From Eudromia elegans (taxonomy: Eukaryota > Chordata > Aves > Tinamiformes > Tinamidae), in NCBI GenBank assembly GCA_003342815.1, contig PTEX01000314.1:699465-763464 (forward strand): a stretch of 64,000 nt of DNA. The letters are read 5' to 3'. The position numbers and the translations under genes are program-made. This document shows, in pieces, positions 1-11,415 of this stretch. The notes under the pieces were generated by a model. It made no database searches and was not told the origin of the DNA. It saw only the letters and a program-made list of their open reading frames with translations. Each line of letters starts with the position of its first letter. The stretch's first letter is position 1.

Positions 1-1720
1 CATTATGCGTGGGCTAAGTGTTAGACATGGACAAAGCATTAGAGTTATGCATGTCACAAAGCATTGTGGTCATGCACAGGCAAAGCATTAGGATTAAATA
101 TAAGTAAAGCATTGGGATTCAGTATAGGCAAAGTGTGAGTGTTTGGCATACGCATAATGTTAGAGTTAGGCAAAGGCCTAACATTTGGATTGGGTTTAGG
201 CATTAGGGTTAGGCACAGGCATAGTGATAGAGTGAGGGTTAGGGAGCGGCATAGGCATTGAGAAATGGTTGGGAGTGGGCATTGCCAAAGCATTGGAGGT
301 AGGCATGGGCAAAGTGTTGGGGTTAGGCATAGGTATGGCATTCAAATTGGCTATAGTAATAGTGTTAGGATTAGGCACAGGCATAATGTTAGTGTTAGCC
401 AGAGGCACATTGTTAGGGCTAGGCATAGGCATACGTATAGTTATTCATTTAGGCATAGGCATAGCATTAAACATAGGCATAGCATTAAGTATAGGCATAG
501 CCACAGCATTTGGGTTAGACATAGCCATAGGCATTGCATTAGGGTTAGAGTTAGGGTTGGGCATAGGCATAGGCAAAGCATTTGTGTTGGGCATAGGCAA
601 AGCTTTGAGGTTAGGCAGAGTCATAGCATTAGGGTTAGGGTTAGGCATAGGCATAGCACTGGTGTTAGGCATAGCCATAGTGTTAGGGTTCAGCATAGAC
701 ATAAGTATAGCATTATGGTTAGGAGTAGGAATAGTGTTCTGGTTAGGCATAGCCATAACATCTGGGTTAGGCACAGACTAAACATTGGCATAGTGTTAGG
801 GTTATAGTTTGACATAGGCATAGGCCAAGCATTAGGCACAGGCAAAGTGTTAGCATTAATCATGAGCAAGCATTAGCATTAGGCCTGGACAAAGCGCTTA
901 GGCAAGGCATGGACAAAGCTTTCAGATTTGGCACAAGCAAAACATTGGTATTCAGTCTTAGCACAGTATTAGGGTTCAGCAATGGAACAGTGTTAGACAT
1001 AAGCATAAAGTTAGGGTTAGGATTCAGTATAGACATGGGCAAAGCTTTGGAGGTAGCTACGGGTAATGCACCGAGCATAGGTATGGCCAAAACATTGAGG
1101 CATGGGCAAAGAGTTGTGGTCAGGCTGGAAACAGCATGGGGTTTAGGCATAGGAATAAATGTAGCATAACTTTTAGGCACAGGCATAGCTTTAGGTTTAG
1201 GCATAGCTGTAGCATTTCGTTAAGGTATATCCCTAGGCATGAATTTAGGGTTAGGGTTAGGGTTTGACATAGGCATAGGCAATGTGCTAGCATTAGGTGT
1301 GGGCAAAGCATTGAGATCAGGCATGGGCAAAGCACTGGAGTTTGAACAGACAAAGATTTGAGGTTAGGATAGGTATAGCATTAGGATTAGGCATAGGTAA
1401 AGCATTAGGGTTTTGCATAGACAAAGAAGTTTTGGCATAGAAATGCACATAGCATTAGGGTTCAACATAGGCACTGCATTCAGATTAGGCATAGCAATAG
1501 AGTTCGGGTTAGCTATAGGCCTGTGCATAGAGTTAGGGTTAGGCAAAGGCCTTGGCACAGCATAAGGGTTAGGCATAGGCATAGTGATAGCTTTAAGTAT
1601 AGGCAAAGGCTTATGATTTGGTATAGGCCAAGCCTTTTAGGGATTGGAATAGGGAAAGCATTAGGGTTTGGCAAAGGCCAAGACTTAGGGTTGGTGTAGA
1701 CATAGGTATAGCATTGGGTT
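1..1720 (+). repeat. Telomere-derived satellite, TTAGGG-rich zone
   Basis: Nearly all of this stretch can be read as hexamers in a single register: TTAGGG and variants TTAGGC, ATAGGC, ATAGCA, ATAGTG and AAAGCA. The run at about 540-700 is clearest, with several exact TTAGGG copies. Because each unit is six bases, every reading frame becomes a periodic dipeptide and stays open. Long proline/asparagine- or glycine/isoleucine-rich ORFs on both strands are therefore by-products. The G-rich strand is the plus strand. Seen directly: hexamer register and composition. Inferred: descent from the vertebrate telomere repeat. Confidence 0.9.
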
Positions 1721-4700
1721 TCTTTTCTGTCAAAATGTCAGAGCTGGGATCAACCAAAGTATTAGGCAGGGTTAGGCATAGGGAAAGTGTAAGGGTTGGG
1801 GTCAGGCAAAATAATAGGCTTAAGGCCAGAGTTAGGCATCGGCAAACATTTAACACTAGGGTCATACAAACTGTTAGTCTTGAGGTTATGGTAAGGAAAC
1901 ACCAGAGCATTCGTCTTGGGGTCGAGAAAGTGTTAGGCTGGCATTCAGGCAAAGTGTTCGGTTTGGGGCTGGGCAAAGCTGATGCTTTAGGTCAAGAAAA
2001 GCATTAGGCTTGTAGTAAGGGAAAGTGTTAGGCTTCAGGTCAGGGTTAGGCATATTGAAAGCATTCATCTTGGTGTTAGGTTGAAGCATCGTCAAAGTGC
2101 TAGGCTTGCCATCAGGCATAGGTAAAGCATTTGGCTGTGGGTCAGGCGAGGTGTTTGACTTGGGGTCAATGTTAAGCATATGCAAAGCATTAGGCTTACA
2201 CTCAGTTAAACTGTTCATCTTCGGGTCAGTGAAAGCATTCTACCTGGTGTCAGGCAAAGACTTTGGCTTGGGATTAGAAACTGGCATGTGCAAAGTGTTT
2301 GATTTGAAGTCAGAAAAAGCATGTTGCACACAGCACTTAGGCATACAGCCATAGATAGGCATTGCCAAAGTGTTAGGCTTGAAGTCTGAGTTAGGCATAA
2401 AAAAAGCATCAGACAATGTTAGGCTTTGGATATGGTTAGGCAGAGGCTTAGGCTTGGTGTCAGGCAAGGCCTAATACTTGGAGTCAGTGTTTTCATAGAA
2501 AAAGTGCTGGGCTTGGGGGTAGGAAAAACATTATGTTTGGGGACAGGCAAAAGTTTGGGGACTTTTTTGTTACAGAGATAGTGTTAGGCTTTGGATATGG
2601 TTTGGCAAATGCAAAGTCTTAGGCTTGTGGTCAGACAAAGCATTACACCTGGAATAATCATTAGACATAGGCAAAGCTTGTGGCTTCAGGTCAGGAAAAG
2701 TGTTAGGCTTTGGTCTGGGCTTAGGTATAGAATAACTCTTAGGGTTAGGCAAAATATTAGGCTTGAGTTCATGGTTTGGTACAGGAAAACAGGCTTCTGT
2801 CAGGAAAACTGTTAGGCTTGCACTAAGGAATAGGCATATGCTAAGTGTTAGGCAAAACTGAGGCAAAATCTCAGTGTCAGGAAAAGCATTGAGGTTGTGG
2901 TCAGTATTAGGAATAGCCACAATGTTAGGTTTGGAGTCACATCTAGGTATTGACAAAGAGATAGGCTTGTGGTCAATCTGAGTTAGACATAGGAAAAAAT
3001 ATTAGGCTTGGAGTCATAGAAAGCTTTAGGTTTGGGGTCAGCTTTAGACATGAGATAATCTGTGGCCTTTGGATCATGCAATGCGTTATGGTTGGGCTCA
3101 AGGTTTGGCATAGGCAAATTGTTAGGATCAGGGTCAGGCAAAGCATTAGTCTTGAGGTCAGGGTTAGGTAAAGGTAAAGTTTAGGTTCAGGGTCAGTGCT
3201 CAGGATATGAAATTGTTCAGCTTCCGTCAAGCAAATTGGCTTGGAGTAAGGCATAGGCAGGGTCAGAGTTTTAATTTAGGCTTAGACAAAGTCTTAGGGT
3301 CAGGCAAAGCATTATGTTTGGGGTCAGCATTAGGCATAGGCACAATGCTAGGCTTGAGGTCAGGCAAATCATTAAGCCTGGGGTCAGTTTTAGGCATGCA
3401 TTCAGCTTGTGGTCAGGAAAAGCAATAGGGCTTCGGTCAAGGTTAGCCATAAGAGTTAGGCTTGGTATTAGAAAAGCATTAGAGTTGGTGTCAGGCAAAG
3501 CACGGATCAGAGGCTTGGGATCAGAGAGGCAAATGGAAATCTTTAGTTTTGGCTTCACGTAAAGCATTGGGTTTGGGGTCGGGCAAAGCATTAGTTTTGG
3601 GGACAGATTCAGGCATTGGCAATGCATTAGGCTTCAGGGCAAGTAAAGTGTTAGTGTTTGAGTCAGGGAAAACATTAGTCTTGGGATCAGAGTTAGGCAT
3701 AGGGAAACCATTATGCTTGGCGTCAGGCAAAGGATTAGGAATGAGGTGAGGAAAAGTGCTAGGCTTCCGACAAGGTTACGTTTAGGCAAAGAGTTAGTCT
3801 TTGGGTCAGGGCTAGGCTTAGACAAAGCATTAGACTTGGGCTAAAGGAAAGCTTTGGTTAGGCAAGGTTAGGCATAGGCAAAGCGCTAGGCCTAGGGTCA
3901 GAAAAAATATGCTTGGTGTCAGTACTAGATACGTGCAAAGCATTAAGCTTAAAGTCAAGGAAAGTGTTAAGCATTGGGTGAGGGGTTTGCATAGTAAAAA
4001 TGATAGGCTTTGAATCAGACAGAGCATTAAGCTTGGGATATGTCTTAGACATAGGCAAAGCTTTTGGCTTCAGTCAGGCAAGGTGTTAGGCTTTGGCTTA
4101 GGTTTAGGCATAGGAAAAGTGTTGGGATCAAGAAAATATTATGCTTGGGTTTGCAGGTTTACTGTGCAGGTTTAGCAATAGGTATATCATTAGACTTCGG
4201 TCATGGAAATCACTGGGCTTGCAGAAAGTGTTAGGCCTTTTCAAAGCACTAAGTTTGGGGATAGGCAAAGCCTGAGGGTCAGGCAAAGCTTTAGGTTTGG
4301 AGTCAGGGTTAGCCATAGGCAAAGCATTATGCCTGGAACCAGGAAAAGCATTTGGTTAACGCAAAGCTTTAGGCTTGCATCAGGGTTAGGCAAATGCAGA
4401 GTTAGGCTTGCAGTGCTGCAAAGCATTATGATTCAGGTCAAGGTCACGCCTAGGTAAAGCATTGGGGATGGGGTCAGGCAAAGCATTAGGTTGGGATCAA
4501 GGTTAGACATGGGCAAAGCATTATGCCTGGAGTCAGATTTTAGCACAGGCAAATTGTTTGGCTTCTGTCAGGCAAAGTGGTTTGGGTAACGCCTAGGCTT
4601 GGACAGCGCTTTGATTTGGGCTTAGACAAAGCTTTTGGGTTAGGCAAAGCGTTAGGTTTGGGGTCAGCATTAGCCATAGACAAAGCATTAGACTTGGGGT

Positions 4701-7400
4701 CAGTCTGGGTTAGGAATAGGCAAAATGTTACGCTTGGAGTCAGGCAAAGCTGTAGGCTTGGGGTCAGCTTTAGGAATGTGTTACATTTGGGGACCAGTAA
4801 AGCAACAGAATTGGCATCATGGTTAGGCCTAGACAAAGTGTTAGGCTTCAGATCATTCAAGCGTTAAGCCTGAGCTCAGTTTTAATTATACTCTGTTAGG
4901 CTCTGAATCAGGCAAGGCACTAGGCACTAGGGCAGGCAAAGAATTAGGCTTAGATTCAGGGTTAGGCATAGGCAAAATGTCAGGCCTGGTGTTATACAAA
5001 GTTTAAATTTTGGGGTTATGCGAAGTGTAAATATTTGGGTTAGGGATTGGCAAAGCACAAGTCTTAGGGTCAGTCAGGGCTATGCGTAGGCAAAGTGCTC
5101 AGACTGCGATCAGGAAATACACTAGGCTTTGGATTGGGCAAAACGTTAGGCTTGGGGTCCAGCCAAGCATTAGTCGTTGGGTCAGGGTCAGGCATTGCAA
5201 AACTGTTAGGTTGGGGGTCAGGAAAAGCTTGGTCTCACACAAAGCATAAGGCTTCAGGTCAGGCAAAGCATAACGCTTGGTGTCATAGTTAGGCATAGGC
5301 ACAGTCAGGATTGCAATCAGGAAAAGCCCTCAAGCTTGGAGTCAGTGTTAAGTATAGGCATTAGGCTTAGAGTCTGGCAAAGCACCAGGCTTGGGGTCAC
5401 AACTCATTAGATTTGGGGTCAGGGTTAGGAATAGGAAAACCTTATGCTTTGGATCTGGCTTACATATTGGCAAAGCATCAGGCTTGGGCAAAGCAAAGTG
5501 TTCAGGATTTGGAGTAGATAAAGCATTAGGCTTTTGGTCAGGCCATGTGTCAGCCTTGAGATGAGGGCTAGGGATCACAAAGCTTTTGGTCATGGGAAAG
5601 CATGGGAAAGCATTGGGGTTGGATTCAGGATGAGGTATAGACAAAGCATTAGGTTTGACATTAGGCAAAGTTTAAGGATTGGGTTGATGCAGAATATTAA
5701 GCTTGGGGTCAGGCATACCATCAGACTTGGAGTCAGATTCAGGCATAGTGAAAATGTTAAGGCTTTGGGTCAACAGGGTTAGGGAAATACATTATGTTTC
5801 TAGTCAGGATTAGGCATAGAAAAGCATAAAGCAGGTCAGGCAAAGTATTAGTCTTGGAGTCTGGAAAAGCTTTAGGCTTGAGGTTAGGGTTAGGCATAGC
5901 CAAAGCACTCTGCTCGGGGTCACAGTTATAGGAAAAGCATTAGGCTTTGATCAGTGTTAGGTAGGGGCAAAGCATTAGGCTCGAGGTCAGAAAAAGCATT
6001 AGGCTAGGGAACATGCAAAGGGTTAAGACTGAGGTTAGGGTTAGGCATAATCAAAGCATTAGGCTTGGGGAAAAGCACTGGCAAAGCGCCAAACTTGTGA
6101 TCAGGGTTAGGTATGGGCAAAGGTCAGGCAAAGAGTTACACTTGGGGTTTGTCAAAGCATTAGGCTCGTGATCCCTCAGGCATAGAAAAAGTGTTAGGCT
6201 TGAGGTGAGTAAAAGCCTTATGCTTGGGATGATACAAAGCATTAGGACTGGGCTCACACAAAATAAGTTGGAGTAAGTTTTAGGTATAGGTGATGCATTA
6301 CGATTGGTGACTGACTTTGGGTCAGGGTTAGGCAAGTCTGGGGTCTGGGTTGGGCATAAGCAAAGCATTAGGCATGGTGTTAGGATATGGGGGCATGCAG
6401 CACATTAGGCTTGAGGTCAATGTTAGGCATAGACAAAGCATTAGGCTTTAGTAAGGGTAAGGGTAAAGCATTAAGGTGAGGTCAAGGTTATCCATATCCA
6501 AAGCATTATGTTTCGGCAAAGTGGTGGGAGTTGTTTCAGGGTTAAACATGGTTAAAGTGCTTGGGGTTAGGCAATGTTAGGCAATGTCTTGAGGTGAGGA
6601 TCAGGAACATACATTAAGACCTGCTATCACTGTTAGAAATAGCCAAAGAATTACATTTGGGGACATGCATCCTGCTAGGCATAGATATAGGCAAAGTTGT
6701 GCTTGGGATCAGGTAAAGTACTAGGCTAGGAGTCATGGTTAAACGTGGGCAAAGCATTTAGGCTTAGGATCAAAAACTTACCATCAGTTTAGGCTTGCAT
6801 TCAGTCAGTCTTAGGTATAGGCAAAGTGTTAGCCTTGAGGTCAGATAAAGCATGAGACTTTAAATCCAAAGCATCAGGATTAGGCACAGGTAAAATGTTA
6901 TCTTCAGGTGCAACACTGACATAGGCTGGGTGTCAGGGTTAGGCCTAGGCAAAGCATTAGATCTGGGAACACGCAAAGTATTAGCCTTTGGGTCAATATG
7001 AGGCATAAACAAAGCAAACAAAGGATTAAGGTCAGGGTTAGGCATAGGCAGAGCATTAGGCTTGGGTTCCTGCAAAGCATTATGGTGAGGCATAGAGAAT
7101 GTGTTTGGGTTGTGGTCAGACAACACACTAGGCTTGGGATCAGTCAGGGTTAGGTATAGGCAAGGAGCTAGGCTTGGCGTCAAGCAAAGCATTAGGCTGG
7201 GGTTCAGGGTAAATATAGGCAAAGTATAAGACAATGGGTCAGGTAAAGCATTAGTTGTGGTGTCAGGTTAGGCCTAGGCAAAGGTTTTCACTTATGCTCA
7301 AGTTTAGGCATAGGAAAAGCCTAGAGGTCAGGATTAGCCAGCAGCAAAGCATTAGAAAAGGGGTAAGGCAGAGCTTCAGGCTTGGTGTCACTGTAATTAG
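1720..7400 (+). repeat. Telomere-derived satellite, six-hexamer (36 bp) zone
   Basis: The dominant pattern is a higher-order unit of six hexamers: TTAGGC, then ATAGGC, AAAGCA, TTAGGC, TTGGGG and TCAGGG. Units are often shortened to four or five hexamers or have single-base changes. Clear runs occur near 3100-3400, 4460-4760 and 5140-5300. The hexamer phase is mostly kept, with occasional one- or two-base slips. No gene is supported inside. Zone limits are approximate because the change from the previous zone is gradual. Confidence 0.85.
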
Positions 7401-10240
7401 TATACCTGGGGTCAGGGCTAGGCATATTCAAATGTCAGGTTTAAGTTTGGAGTCTGGAAAGCATTAGGCTTGTGGTTATAGTTTAGCATAGGCAAAGCAT
7501 TAGGTTCGGAGTCAGGCTTAGGCACAGGCAGAGCATTGGTATTGGAGTCAGGGTCAGGCAGAATCAAAACATCAAGGCTGGGGTCAGGCAAAGCACCAAG
7601 TCTGGGTTCAGACAAAGCACTGCAGCTTGGGTTAAGCAAAGGGCCAGTGTTAGAAATAAACAAATTGTAAGCACAGTAAGGTGTCAGGGCCGGGATGAGT
7701 TTTGGGGTCAGGTAATGCAACATGGCTGGGGTTGCATAGCATGAGGTAAAGTTCCAGTGAGTATTTTGCTCAGGCAAAGCGTCTCAACTTGGGTCAGGGT
7801 TGTGGTCAGGGAAAACTTCAGGCTTGAGTGCAGGCCAAGCACAATTTTGGGTCATTGGGATCAGTGTCAGGGAAAGCAAGAGAGCTGGAGCCAAGGTGTG
7901 GGTCAGTCTAAGTTTCATGGTTGGGAGCAGGCAAAGTTTCATGGGTGGGGTCAGGCAAAGCATAAGAGCTGCGGTCAAGCAAGCTCACACCCAGAGTCAA
8001 GAATAGGCATAGGCCAAGTATCACGGTTAGGGTGAGGCAAAGCGCCAAAGCTGGAGTTAACATACTAGGGCTGCTGTCAGGGTTAGGCAACTGGCAAAGA
8101 AGCAAGCTCGCACCAAGAAGAGCATCAGGGTTGGGGTCAAGCAAATTGTCAGCACTGCACTGGGAGCAATCAGACCATCATGGTTTGGGTCAGGGTTAGG
8201 CATAGTTAAAGCATTAAGGTTAGGGTCAGGCAAAGTGTTAGGGCTGGGGCTAAGGTCAGGCAAAGCATCATAGTTGGTGTTGGGTTTGTTCCCAGGCAAA
8301 GCATCAGGGTTGGGGTCAGTATAGGCAAAGCGTCAGTATTGAGGTCAGGAAAAGAGTCACAGCAAGGGGTCAGGTAAAGCATCAGGGTTGAGTTTGGAGC
8401 TGGAGTCAGAGAAAGTGTCAGATATTTGGTGGTCAGGCTTAGGCATAGGCAAAGCATCAGGGCTTGTATCAGTCAAAGAAACAGTTGGGAAAAGGCAAAG
8501 TGATAGGGCTGGAGTAGGGAAAGTATCAGGTTTACGGTCAGGCAAAGCATCAAGATTGGGGTCAGGTGTTGGGCATAACCAAAACAACAGCGCTGCAATC
8601 TAGGTTAGGCATAGGCAGAATGTCAGTATTGGGATTAGACTCAGTATCAGGGCTCATGTCAGAGTCAGGGTCAGGTAATGTCAGGGTTGTGTCAGTGATA
8701 GGCACAGGCAAAGCAACAACGCTGCAGTCAGGCAAAGCATCAGGGCGGCTATCAGTCAAAGTGTTGGGGCTGACATGAAGCAAAGCACAACGGTCAGGAT
8801 TGGGCATCAGTAAAGCACCAAGTTTGGGGTCAGGCAAAGTGCATTGTTTGGGGCCCAGGAGAGGCACAGGCAAATTTCAGGGTTGGAATTATAGTTACAT
8901 ATAGGCAAAGCATCACACCTAAGCTTGGGTAAAGGGGTTGGGGGTCAGGCAAAGCAACAGGGCTGGGGCCAGGGCTAGGCATAGGCAAAACATTAGTATT
9001 GAGGTCAGGCAAGGTGTCTGGCCTGAGGCCAGGTTTATGCATAGGCAAAGTGTCAGATTTGAGGTAAGGCAAAGCATCAGGGTTGGGGTCATGGACAAGC
9101 ACAGGCAAAGCATTAAGACTGGGGTCAGGAAAAACCTTAAGGTCGTGGTTGTGACTTTGGTCCGAAAAAGCATCAGACTAAGGGTCAGGCTTGGCACCAG
9201 GATTAGGAATGGGTCAGGCAAAGCATCAGGTCAGCAGAATAGGTTTGGGGTCAGGCAAAGTGTCAGGGTGGGATCAGGGCTGGGGTCACAGTTAGGTGTA
9301 GTCAAAGCATCAAGTTTGCAGTCAGACAAAGAATTAGGGCTGGGGTACGGCTTGAGGTCAGGTAAAGCGGCACATTTGGGGACAGGGTGGGTACAGGTCA
9401 AATGTCAGGGCTGAGATCAGGGTTATGCATAAGTAAAGCATCTGTATGGGGCTAGGGATATGCATTGCCAAGGGTTAGACAAAGCATAAAGGTTATAGTT
9501 AAGCTAAGTATAAGAGCTTGGATCAGCCTTAGGCATAGTTAAAGCATCAAGGCTGGTGTCAGGGTAAGACAAAGCATCACATTGGTAAACAGGTAAGGTA
9601 ACATGGTTGGAGTCAGGGTTAGGAACAGGCTAAGTGTTAGGGTTGGGGTCAGGGGTCAGAAAAACCATCAAGAGTTGGGGTAATGCAAGGATGGAGGCTG
9701 TGGTTAGGTAAGGCGTAGGGGCTGGGGTCAATGCTAGGCATAGATAAAGTGTCACTGCTGCAGCTCAGCATAGCACCTAGTGTCAGGGTTAGGCATAGGA
9801 AATGTGTCAGTATTGGGGTAAGGCAAAATATTATGTTTAAGCTCATGGTTTACATCAGAAAAAGTGTCAGTGCTGAGACCAGGCAAAGCATTGGGGCTGG
9901 GTTCAGGCAAGATGTCGGGGCTGTGGTTACAAAAAGTGTAGGAGACTTGTTCAGGCAAACCACAAGTGTTGGGGTCAAAGGTTTCAGGCAAAGGCTGGGA
10001 TAAGGCAAAGTGTGAGGGTTGATGCCATGGAAAGTGTCTTACATGGGGTAAGAGAGAGGCATAGGAAAAGCATAAGGGCTGTGATCAGGGTTACAGATAT
10101 GCAAAGCATCGGGCTTGGGGTCAAGCACCGTATCACATTTGGGGACAGGCCTAGGGTTAGGCATATATGAAGCCTTACGGTTGGGTTTAGGGTCAGGTAT
10201 AGTTGAGGGTTCAGCATAGGCAAAGCATTAGGGTTGGATT
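7400..10240 (+). repeat. Telomere-derived satellite, four-hexamer (24 bp) zone
   Basis: The commonest unit here is four hexamers: TCAGGC, then AAAGCA, TCAGGG and TTGGGG. This replaces the TTAGGC/ATAGGC-rich unit to the left. Good examples are near 8220-8340, 8690-8760 and 8940-9110. GC content is higher than in the preceding zones, and CAGGG or TCAGG cores replace TTAGG. ORFs up to about 158 codons are open only because of the six-base periodicity. Confidence 0.85.
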
Positions 10241-11034
10241 AGAAAATAAAAGCCCTCTCAGCTTGGGCATACACGTAGGCATCTGAGGTTAGGGCAAAAC
10301 CCATCTAGGGTTAGGCACCGGCAAAAAAAAGGGGAAAAAAAAAGGCAAAGATAAAAGACAAAGGGATTTAGAATTAGGGTTATGGTTTGAATTTGGCAAA
10401 GGTAAAACAAATCAAAGGTAAAGGTAAAATGGCAAAGGCAACAGTAAAGCCATGCAGTATTAACCTTAGGGTTAAGCAAAGGGAATGGCAAAGCCATCTA
10501 GCATTAGAGTTAGACAAAGGCTAACTTTGTCCTCTAAAGGGGAAAATGCAAAGGCAACTAGGGTTAGGAAAAAGCAGAGGGAAATGCAGTTGGGGGGAAA
10601 AATAGGCAAAGGCATAAGGAAATGCAAAGACAACTAGTGTTAGGATTAGGCAAAAAAAGAAAGGCAGAAGGAAAGCCATCCAGCATTAGTGTAGGCTTAG
10701 GCAAAGGAGCAGTGAAAGGCATCTAAGAATAGTGAGGCAAGAAATAAGTGAAAGGTAAAGGTAAAAGCAAAGACAGAGGCAAAAAAGGCAAAAGGATCTC
10801 AGTTTAGACAAAGGCAACTTCAAAAGCACAAACGCAAAAAACCAAAGCAGATTTAAGCAAAAGCAAAAGCTAATGTAGAGGTCAAGGCTAAAGCTACAGC
10901 TGTTGGAAAGGAAAAAACACAGGCAAACGCATCCAGGGTTAATGCTGGGTTAGCATTACACAAAGGCAAGGACAAAGACATCTACATATAGCGTTAGAAC
11001 CAAACAAAGATAAAAGGAAAAACAAAGGCAAAAG

Positions 11035-11038
<4 letters not shown>
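10240..11038 (+). repeat. A-rich degenerate hexamer zone (GGCAAA-like)
   Basis: The array becomes adenine-rich, with repeated GGCAAA, GGTAAA and AAAGGC words separated by occasional TTAGGG or TTAGGC relics (for example near 10300, 10380 and 10565). It looks like the decayed flank of the same satellite, because AAAGGC/GGCAAA is a word of the neighbouring unit. No coding signal is visible. Confidence 0.7.

Positions 11039-11109
<71 letters not shown>
11039..11109 (+). repeat. 71-base poly-A run
   Basis: This is an almost pure adenine homopolymer with a single T at 11082. It sits between the GGCAAA-like zone and a G-rich tail. It has no upstream retroposon body that I can recognise and no obvious target-site duplication. 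Its exact length may be unreliable, as homopolymers of this size often are in assemblies. Confidence 0.9.
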
Positions 11110-11113
<4 letters not shown>

Positions 11114-11415
11114 AAAGGCACTCTAATTTAGAGTTAGGATTACAGACTTTGACAAGGGCAGAGACTGCAGCATCTAGGGTTGGGGCACCTAGAGCTGAGG
11201 CAGCTGGTGTTGGAGGTGGTCAGGGCAGAGATTCAGGGGTCTAAGACTGGTGTTGGACAAGGGTAGATTTACCTAGAATTGGGGCTAGGAAAGGGAAGAG
11301 GCTCAGGCATCTAGAGCAAGGGTGTCTAAGAGTGGGGCATTTAGGGCTGGGTAGGACAAGGCCAGAGGCTGGGGCATCCAGTGCTCAGGCTGAGAAAGGG
11401 CATTGGTGCGCCCTC
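11110..11415 (+). repeat. G-rich degenerate tail of the satellite
   Basis: This short segment is rich in CTAGGGTTGGGGC-, GGCATCTAG- and GAGGC-like words, still partly in hexamer spacing. It ends abruptly at about 11415, where the sequence turns into ordinary AT-rich DNA. It is probably the most diverged edge of the telomere-derived block. Confidence 0.5.

Noticed and set aside
54-10003. Dozens of ORFs up to 180 codons rich in Met-Pro-Asn, Leu-Gly-Ile or Arg-His
   Set aside because: They follow directly from the six-base periodicity of the satellite, occur in all frames and on both strands, and have no splice or start context.
1-10240. CRISPR-like appearance of regularly spaced repeats
   Set aside because: Repeats are contiguous, with no unique spacers, and the genome is clearly eukaryotic.
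10939-11121. Poly-phenylalanine minus-strand ORF
   Set aside because: It is a translation of the poly-A run.
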